Source of the DNA: CAYMSA01 sp964392965
GTDB taxonomy: Bacteria; Actinomycetota; Coriobacteriia; Anaerosomatales; Anaerosomataceae
Direction: 5' to 3'
DNA length: 6,843 nt
NCBI GenBank assembly: GCA_964392965.1
Contig: CAYMSA010000083.1
Span: 1-6,843 of the forward strand
The notes beneath the pieces are model-generated. The model made no database searches and was not told where the DNA came from. It worked only from the letters and a program-made list of their open reading frames with translations. Below are positions 1 through 5,333 of this stretch, piece after piece. Every line of letters begins with the position of its first letter. Positions within the stretch are counted from its first letter, which is position 1. The translations under genes were made by a program, and so were the position numbers.

Positions 1-2945
1 TCGTGATCGCCAACCGGGCCCAGGGCCCGGACGGGCGGTGGCGCACCCTCGACTCCCGCGCCCTGCACCGGGCGGTGGTGGCGATGTCGGAACGCTACGA
101 CACCCTGCTCGCCGACCACCTCACCACCCGCCTCAACCTGGGCTGGGAGTACCGGGAACGCGGTCCCCGCCGCAACCCCGCCTTCGAACTCACCGCCGTC
201 CCCCAAACCCTGCTGGTCCTGTTCTCGCGGCGTGCGGCGGCGATCGACGTCGAGGTCGACCGGCTCATTGAGAAGTACCAGACCGACCACGGCCGCCGTC
301 CCGACCCGACCACGATCATCCGGTTGCGGCAGCAGGCCACCCTCGCCACCCGCGACGCCAAGGAGGTCCACTCCCTGCAGGAGTTGACGGAGGAATGGCA
401 GCAACGTGCCACCACCGACCTCGGCACGGACCCCCAGGACTGGTTCACGCGCGTTCTCACAACCCGGCCGGAGCCTCTGCCCGCCACCACGCCGGCGCCG
501 TCCCAGCTGGTCGACGACGCCGCCACCATGGTCCTCGCCGTCCTGTCCCGGAAGCGGGCGACCTGGACGGCGTGGAACGTCGACGCCGAAGCCTCCCGGG
601 CACTGAAGGCCCACCGCTTCCCCGCCCCGGCCGCCCGTGACGCGGCGGTCGCCGCCGTCGTCACCGCAGTCCAACAGCGGTCCGTGTTGCTCACCTCTCC
701 CGAGGCCGCCTCCACCCCGACAGCCCTCCGCCGGTCTGATGGGTCCTCCGCGTTCCGTCCCCACCGGGGCGAGGTGTACACCGCACAGGCCACCCTGGAC
801 GCGGAGAACCGCCTCCTGGCCACCGGCCGGGACACCACCGGCCCCACCGCGGGCCCGGAGCACCTGACCTACACCGGCCTGTTCGATGACCAAGCCGCCG
901 CCGTCCGCAAGATCGCCCGGTCCGGGCGTCTCCTCGACGTCCTGGTCGGCCCCGCCGGCGCCGGGAAGACCCACACCCTCGCCGCCCTGCGGGCGACGTG
1001 GGAGGCCACCCACGGGCCCGGCTCCGTCGGCGGCCTCGCTCCGTCCGCAGCGGCCGCCGAGGTCCTCGGCACCGCGTTGGGCATCCCGGCGGAGAACACC
1101 ACCAAGTGGCTGGTCGAGCATGACGCCGGGCCTGACCGCCACCAGCGCCTCACCCGGGCGAAGGCAGCCCTGCCACGCGCTACTTCCCGAGAGAACGCGC
1201 GGGAGATCGCCGCCCACATTCAGCGCCTCACCGACGACCTGAACCGGTGGGCCTTCCACCCCGGCCAGCTCGTCATCATCGACGAAGCCTCCCTCGCCGG
1301 GACCGCGGACCTGGACCGCATCACCGCCACCGCTGCCGAGGCCGGCGCGAAGGTGCTGCTGGTGGGGGACTGGGCCCAACTGTCCGCCATCGACGCCGGC
1401 GGCGCCTTCGGCCTCCTCGTCCGCGACCGCGGCACAGGCGTGCCCGAACTCGGCGCCGCCCGCCGGTTCCAGCACGGGTGGGAACGCACCGCCGCCGGCC
1501 TCCTGCGCGTCGGGGACCCCGAAGCCCTGCGCTACTACGACCACCACGGCCGGATCAGCGACGGGGACCATGACACCATTGTCGAGAAGGCGTACACCGC
1601 GTGGGCCGCCGACGAGCACGCGGGCAAGACGTCCCTGCTGCTGGCGGGGGACACCGACACCGTCCACGCTCTCAACCACCGCGCCCACACCGACCTCGTC
1701 ACGTCGGGCCGTGTCACCCCGATTGGGACGCGGTTGCATGACGGGCTGGAGGCGGGGGTGGGGGACCGGGTGGTCACCCGCCGCAACGACCGCCACCTCC
1801 TGGTGGGACCCAGGTGGGTGAAGAACGGCGACGCCTTCACCGTCACTCACCGGCACGACGACGGCGCCCTCACCGTCCAACGCCCGAACGGCGGCCCCTC
1901 GGTGACCCTCCCCGCGAGCTATGTGCGGGAGCACGTCGAGCTCGCCTATGCGACGACGGCGTTCCGCGCCGAAGGCGCCACCGTGGACACCGCCCACGCC
2001 ATCGTCACCGGCCCCGGCATGACCCGCGAAGTCCTCTACGTTATGCTCACCCGCGCCAAAGAGGCCAACACCGCCTACGTGTGCACCGACCGCCCCGTCG
2101 AGCCCCTGCCCGGGTTCGAGGACCAGCCCACCACCGCCCGCAGCGTGCTCACCGCGGTCATGGGGAACGTCGGCGCCGCCGTCTCCGCGCACGAGACCGC
2201 CGACCTCGAACGGGAGACGGTCACCTCGATCCGGACACTGGCCGCGGAGTACGAGACGATCGCCCACCACGCCCAAACACCCCGCTGGACGGGCATGCTC
2301 ACTCGCGCCGGCCTCACCTCCACCCAGCTCGACCAGGTCACCGGGTCGCCGGCGTTCGGCGCCCTGAGCACAGCGCTGCGCCGCGCCGAAGCCCACGGAC
2401 TGAACCTCGAGGCCGCGCTCCCACGCCTCATCGAGCATGCTGACGCTGGCACCGTGGACCTCGCCTCCGTCGTCCACACGAGGCTCGAACGCTGGACCGA
2501 CATGTCCGGTAGCAGCGCCTCGCAGGGGCGTGGTTTCGTTCTCGGACTGTTCCCTGCGGCCACCGCCGAGGACCCGGAGATGGCCGCCGCGCTCACCGAA
2601 CGGGTCCGGCTGATTGAGCAGCGCGCCGACGAACTCATCGATCGCGCCCTCACCGCCGACGCCCCATGGCTCGCCCAACTCGGACCCGAACCCGCCGACC
2701 CGCAGAACGCCGCCACCTGGCGCACGCGAGCGAGGACCGTTGTCGCCTACCGGGAACGCCACCAGATCACCGACCCCTGGTCCGCTCTCGGCACGGCAGA
2801 CGGGGGGAACGCCCAGCAGCGGCGCGAGGGCGCCATCGCGGCACGCGCCCTCAGCGGCCTCAAGCCCTCGCCCGCGATCGCCCCGACACGGTCGGCGCCC
2901 GCAAGCCTGGCGAACCCAACCCACGCGAACACGATCGGCAGGTAA
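1..2945 (+). CDS. MobF-family (TrwC/TraI-like) conjugative relaxase-helicase, 5'-truncated by window edge
   Basis: Relaxase fused to a RecD-like 5'-3' DNA helicase, which nicks oriT and unwinds the strand to be transferred in conjugation. The frame is open at the left edge. The GTG at 3 is not a credible start: the residues that follow (VIANRAQ, then DGRWRTLD) are those found just after the HUH metal motif of TrwC relaxases, so the catalytic Tyr and His residues lie upstream. Numbering from the codon at base 3, Walker A is VGPAGAGKT at 315-323 (Lys322), Walker B is LVIIDEAS at 423-430, motif III is GDWAQL at 455-460, the arginine-rich motif ARRFQ is at 486-490, and the motif VI region YATTAFRAEG is at 649-658. 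The usual RAQG has Glu in place of Gln657. A long Ala-rich C-terminal part with no recognised catalytic motif follows. At least 980 residues are present. Codon use favours C at wobble positions. The membrane-protein gene follows after 2 bases. Family assignment is secure; the parent element (plasmid or ICE) is not determined. Confidence 0.93.
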   Translation, partial: VIANRAQGPDGRWRTLDSRALHRAVVAMSERYDTLLADHLTTRLNLGWEYRERGPRRNPAFELTAVPQTLLVLFSRRAAAIDVEVDRLIEKYQTDHGRRPDPTTIIRLRQQATLATRDAKEVHSLQELTEEWQQRATTDLGTDPQDWFTRVLTTRPEPLPATTPAPSQLVDDAATMVLAVLSRKRATWTAWNVDAEASRALKAHRFPAPAARDAAVAAVVTAVQQRSVLLTSPEAASTPTALRRSDGSSAFRPHRGEVYTAQATLDAENRLLATGRDTTGPTAGPEHLTYTGLFDDQAAAVRKIARSGRLLDVLVGPAGAGKTHTLAALRATWEATHGPGSVGGLAPSAAAAEVLGTALGIPAENTTKWLVEHDAGPDRHQRLTRAKAALPRATSRENAREIAAHIQRLTDDLNRWAFHPGQLVIIDEASLAGTADLDRITATAAEAGAKVLLVGDWAQLSAIDAGGAFGLLVRDRGTGVPELGAARRFQHGWERTAAGLLRVGDPEALRYYDHHGRISDGDHDTIVEKAYTAWAADEHAGKTSLLLAGDTDTVHALNHRAHTDLVTSGRVTPIGTRLHDGLEAGVGDRVVTRRNDRHLLVGPRWVKNGDAFTVTHRHDDGALTVQRPNGGPSVTLPASYVREHVELAYATTAFRAEGATVDTAHAIVTGPGMTREVLYVMLTRAKEANTAYVCTDRPVEPLPGFEDQPTTARSVLTAVMGNVGAAVSAHETADLERETVTSIRTLAAEYETIAHHAQTPRWTGMLTRAGLTSTQLDQVTGSPAFGALSTALRRAEAHGLNLEAALPRLIEHADAGTVDLASVVHTRLERWTDMSGSSASQGRGFVLGLFPAATAEDPEMAAALTERVRLIEQRADELIDRALTADAPWLAQLGPEPADPQNAATWRTRARTVVAYRERHQITDPWSALGTADGGNAQQRREGAIAARALSGLKPSPAIAPTRSAPASLANPTHANTIGR

Positions 2946-2947
2946 CC

Positions 2948-3580
2948 ATGACCACCGGACACCTCCTCCACGACGCCGGACACTGCCTTCGCGCTGCGGC
3001 CCCGCCGCTGCTCGCGCTGAGCGTGCTCTCCCTCGCGCGAACAACGCAAGAAGAGGCGCCCGCGCTTGGAGGAGTCGGCGAGCTCGTCCTCGTGGCATGG
3101 CGAGCAGCCGTCCTCGGGACTCTACTGTGGTTCCTCGTGGCTGTGATCTGGGCCGCGTCTAGGTCATTGCGTGACCGTCGAGCCTTTCAGCGGCTCCAGC
3201 ACCTGCGCGAGATCGCCACGGACCCGGATCGCGTCTTGGTTCACGTCCAGACCATCGTGTGGAGTTCGACCGCTGGACAGCTCGCCGTCGTTGTCAACGT
3301 CGCAACCGGTGGGACATCACATGTCTGGTTGCCCGAGGAGGCGGTTCCGATCGGCTCCTTCGTCGCCCTCGATGGCGCTGGCAGCGGAGTGCTGGTCGTC
3401 GGAATGGTGAAGCCCAACCACGTCGAGTCGGCACACCGGCATGAACGACGACATCCTGCGCAACGCTTCACCAACGTTTCGGTGGGCTGTCACTCACACG
3501 AACAGGGCGAGTGTGACGATGGGCGCACGCTTGTCGAAGAGACAGAGCAGTTTCTGAAGGGGCAGGTGCACCGCGGCTAA
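2948..3580 (+). CDS. Hypothetical membrane-anchored protein, two predicted TM segments
   Basis: A 210-residue protein that I do not recognise. The ATG lies 2 bases after the relaxase stop, with an AGG about 5-6 bases upstream of it, overlapping the end of the relaxase. The frame stays open much further upstream, but only inside the relaxase in another frame, so this ATG is preferred. Two hydrophobic stretches are visible, at residues about 15-30 and 46-70. They are followed by a basic run (SRSLRDRRAFQR, 71-82), which by the positive-inside rule suggests a hairpin with the C-terminal part in the cytoplasm. Residues about 95-155 are rich in Val and Gly and look like a small beta domain (VWLPEEAVPIGSFVALDG, 126-143). 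The last 50 residues are polar and His-rich. Coupling to the relaxase suggests a role in transfer or in the host element, but nothing in the sequence names it. The reading frame itself is well supported by position and composition. Confidence 0.72.
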   Translation: MTTGHLLHDAGHCLRAAAPPLLALSVLSLARTTQEEAPALGGVGELVLVAWRAAVLGTLLWFLVAVIWAASRSLRDRRAFQRLQHLREIATDPDRVLVHVQTIVWSSTAGQLAVVVNVATGGTSHVWLPEEAVPIGSFVALDGAGSGVLVVGMVKPNHVESAHRHERRHPAQRFTNVSVGCHSHEQGECDDGRTLVEETEQFLKGQVHRG

Positions 3581-3594
3581 CAGCTGCGCCGCGG
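3571..3594. terminator. Candidate stem-loop between convergent genes
   Basis: CCGCGGC (3571-3577) is the exact reverse complement of GCCGCGG (3588-3594), giving a 7-bp all-GC stem with a 10-base loop that contains the TAA of the membrane-protein gene. A second small palindrome, GGTGACTCACC, follows at 3597-3607. The site sits in the 53-base gap between two convergent genes, where a bidirectional terminator is expected. There is no U-tract, and GC-rich DNA forms such stems by chance, so the call is tentative. Confidence 0.3.
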
Positions 3595-3633
3595 GCGGTG
3601 ACTCACCCACATGGACGTGGAACCGTTACCGAG

Positions 3634-4359
3634 TCACTGCTCGTGGAGCATGGTTACGAGACATGTCTCCAGGACGCGCAAGAGCCCAAGGTCAAGGGTC
3701 ACAAGCCGGCCGTCAGTCTCGTTGGCAACGTCAAGAGCGGTGAAAAGGGCAGCTCGGATATCCAGATCGCGGAGCAACTGGCGATACAAGAGCCACTCCT
3801 GCCGGTGGCTGAGAGGTCCGAGCGCCACGCCGAGCGCCCGGCGGATCCCAGCGTGGTGAGTCGGGAAGAGGTCGCTCCGTTTCCGGGCGCACAGGAGCGC
3901 GCCACGTTCCCACGGACCTTCTCGATTGCTCTCACCGAACGCGTCGCGTGCCGCCGTGAGGAGGTACTCCATGGCGACCAACTCGTCGGTCCCCACGGTT
4001 GTCAGATCCCCGTCGGGAAGCCTCAGCAGGGCACGGATCGTCGACGTTCGCCGAGGCGAGGAATCCAGGAGCCGCCGGACACTTGCTGGGCTGATCGGCC
4101 CTCCCAGCATGGCGACGGCGAGGACGTCGGCTGGCGTGACGTCATCCAGGAGGTTGGGGTTCAAGTCCAGGAAGGTTGCGCCGACCTCGTCACCCGCCCG
4201 GTCGTAGTAGGCGGCGAGGCGCTCGTGGACCGGATGCGCGCCCTCCAGCGCGAGCGAAGCCAACGCCGTCGCTTTCGCGCGAGAGACGACCCGGGGAGAG
4301 GGCTCCATCCACCCACGCGGAAGCTCCAACAAGTCCTGTGGTTCAGAGGCTCTGTCCAT
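3634..4359 (-). CDS. Divergent DUF6308-like protein lacking the intact HhH motif
   Basis: A 241-residue protein and probable paralogue of the product encoded just upstream on the same strand. Shared landmarks appear in the same order: a YYD pair (51-53), VTPADVLAVAMLGGPIS (74-90) against VFTADDVVACSFLSAPIG in the neighbour, LCARKR (156-161) against LLARKR, and a C-terminal LRVL (227-230). The neighbour's LPDVGPTRAS hairpin is replaced here by a poor match (NREGPWERGA, 145-154), and the Asp that follows the ARKR block aligns with His169. If the family is a DNA-glycosylase-like fold, this copy has probably lost catalysis or changed partner. The ATG at 4359 has GGTGGG nine bases upstream; Met18 (codon at 4306-4308) is an alternative start. 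It lies 54 bases after the paralogue's stop and is probably in one operon with it. A 262-residue frame antisense to it shows no family features and is treated as a shadow. Function unknown. Confidence 0.7.
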   Translation of the reverse strand: MDRASEPQDLLELPRGWMEPSPRVVSRAKATALASLALEGAHPVHERLAAYYDRAGDEVGATFLDLNPNLLDDVTPADVLAVAMLGGPISPASVRRLLDSSPRRTSTIRALLRLPDGDLTTVGTDELVAMEYLLTAARDAFGESNREGPWERGALLCARKRSDLFPTHHAGIRRALGVALGPLSHRQEWLLYRQLLRDLDIRAALFTALDVANETDGRLVTLDLGLLRVLETCLVTMLHEQ

Positions 4360-4413
4360 GAGAGCAAGCCCACCACTGACCGCTGACAGCGCCGACGAGA
4401 GTCGCTCGGATGC

Positions 4414-5097
4414 CTAGCGGTCCACCTGTGAAGCCGAGGACCCGTAGTGCTTGCACGCCCGACCGCGCTTGCGCTGGCCCTCCATCCACACTGCTACGTC
4501 CAGCACTCGCAGCGGCGAGATCGATCGGATGGTCCCGACCTCCTGTGCCGCAACCTCCTGAAGGCGCAACAGGTGCCGGTGCAAAGTCCGATCATCCTGT
4601 CGCAACAGTTGCCTGAGCCGTTCCCAGAAGAACCTGTTCTCCTCCAGCTCAGCAGCGACGATGCTGTCGTAGATCGGCCGCAGGAGCGGTCGCTTCCGAG
4701 CCAGTAGCTTGCTTGCACGGGTTGGACCGACGTCCGGTAACGATCTCAGGGCACTCAGGAGCGTGTACTCCGGCCCCTCGTCGGCCAGCGGGTTCTCAAC
4801 GTCGACAAGGTCACGGTCCGTGCCAATAGCCTTCAATAGTCGGGTGAATTCCTCTCGTCGGTCCTCGAGCAGCCCGATCGCAGCCAGAGAACCGATTGGC
4901 GCAGACAGGAAGGAGCAGGCGACGACATCGTCAGCGGTGAAGACGTCCGCGCGATACGCATGGGTCTTCGCTGGGTCCCAAAGGTCCCACCTTGACCCCG
5001 TGTAATAGGTATGTGTCTTGTCGTCGGAGTAGTAGCAGACCAGATGCTGGACGGCTTGGACCTCGGACTCCTTGCTTAGAACGGTCGCCAACTTCAT
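4414..5097 (-). CDS. DUF6308 family protein with helix-hairpin-helix segment
   Basis: A 227-residue protein matching, from memory, the actinobacterial DUF6308 pattern. It has a YY pair near the N-terminus (22-23), a YTG tract, VFTADDVVACSFLSAPIG (51-68), a helix-hairpin-helix-like LPDVGPTRASKLLARKRP (120-137), PIYDSIV (141-147) containing Asp144, and a C-terminal LRVLDVAVWM (196-205). The hairpin followed by an Asp recalls HhH-GPD DNA glycosylases, but no activity is established and I claim only a likely DNA-binding fold. Start choice: family members usually begin shortly before the YY pair, which fits the ATG at 5097. An in-frame ATG at 5163 adds 22 unfamiliar residues and lies inside a perfect inverted repeat that looks like an operator. 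Neither start has a good ribosome-binding site. GC content is about 53-57% in sampled blocks, clearly lower than both flanks, suggesting separate acquisition. It is first of two same-strand paralogues and divergent from the pglW-like gene. Confidence 0.82.
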   Translation of the reverse strand: MKLATVLSKESEVQAVQHLVCYYSDDKTHTYYTGSRWDLWDPAKTHAYRADVFTADDVVACSFLSAPIGSLAAIGLLEDRREEFTRLLKAIGTDRDLVDVENPLADEGPEYTLLSALRSLPDVGPTRASKLLARKRPLLRPIYDSIVAAELEENRFFWERLRQLLRQDDRTLHRHLLRLQEVAAQEVGTIRSISPLRVLDVAVWMEGQRKRGRACKHYGSSASQVDR

Positions 5098-5146
5098 GAA
5101 TCCACGATAGGCAGCTTCCACGCATATCGAGCTCAACCACCCCGCT

Positions 5147-5165
5147 GTATGACACGGCGTCATAC
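5147..5165. promoter_or_regulatory. Perfect inverted repeat, operator-like (GTATGAC-N5-GTCATAC)
   Basis: GTATGAC (5147-5153) and GTCATAC (5159-5165) are exact reverse complements with a 5-base spacer, the geometry of a dimeric repressor site. The 8-mer GTATGACG from its right arm (read on the minus strand, 5165-5158) occurs again at 5332-5339 on the plus strand, over the start codon of the pglW-like gene. This may be one full site and one half-site for a regulator of both transcripts. No regulator gene is present in the window. Confidence 0.45.
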
Positions 5166-5319
5166 GAAGTGCTCAGCCCCAAGGCTTCCCCCCGCCATCG
5201 GCCGCTGACGGGTTTCCTGAAGTCGCTGGGCTGGCGTGGCAAGATGGAACGGCAATCTCATCCACAGGTGGTCGGCGCGCGCGCGTCCACAGACGTCGGG
5301 TGGGGGAGTAGCGGAGCAC

Positions 5320-5329
5320 AAGGCGGGGG
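5320..5329 (+). promoter_or_regulatory. Ribosome-binding site fixing the pglW-like start
   Basis: AAGGCGGGGG ends 4 bases before the ATG at 5334 and is the only purine-rich tract close to a start in this frame. The protein that begins there (MTLSSERW) matches the N-terminus expected for PglW-type proteins, where an ERW element comes very early. Upstream codons in the frame show no coding character. Confidence 0.5.
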
Positions 5330-5333
5330 TTGT

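Larger units (their letters stand above)
5098..5333. promoter_or_regulatory. Divergent control region between DUF6308 pair and pglW-like gene
   Basis: This 236-base region separates the leftward DUF6308 pair from the rightward pglW-like gene and must hold promoters for both. I found no strong -35/-10 pair on either strand. The best leftward candidate is GATATG (minus strand, about 5123-5128), which would place the inverted repeat at 5147-5165 over the -35 region. The right half contains a CG dinucleotide run (about 5274-5285) and two TCCACA words (5261-5266 and 5286-5291). If the leftward gene really starts at 5163, the non-coding part shrinks to 170 bases. Confidence 0.5.

Noticed and set aside
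3..5. GTG at base 3 as the true start of the relaxase-helicase
   Set aside because: The residues after it belong to the middle of the TrwC nickase domain, so the real start is upstream of the window.
1814..2443. 209-residue plus-strand frame within the relaxase
   Set aside because: It is very Arg/Pro/His-rich in a frame shifted from the helicase motifs, a typical out-of-frame shadow.
3598..4386. 262-residue plus-strand open frame antisense to the second DUF6308-like gene
   Set aside because: Its sequence is polar with no family pattern, whereas the minus-strand frame aligns along its length with the neighbouring paralogue. High GC makes long antisense frames common.
5258..5291. Two DnaA-box-like words (TCATCCACA at 5258-5266, GCGTCCACA at 5283-5291), considered as part of an origin
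   Set aside because: They differ from the TTRTCCACA consensus at one and two positions. There are only two, with no AT-rich unwinding region and no replication gene nearby.
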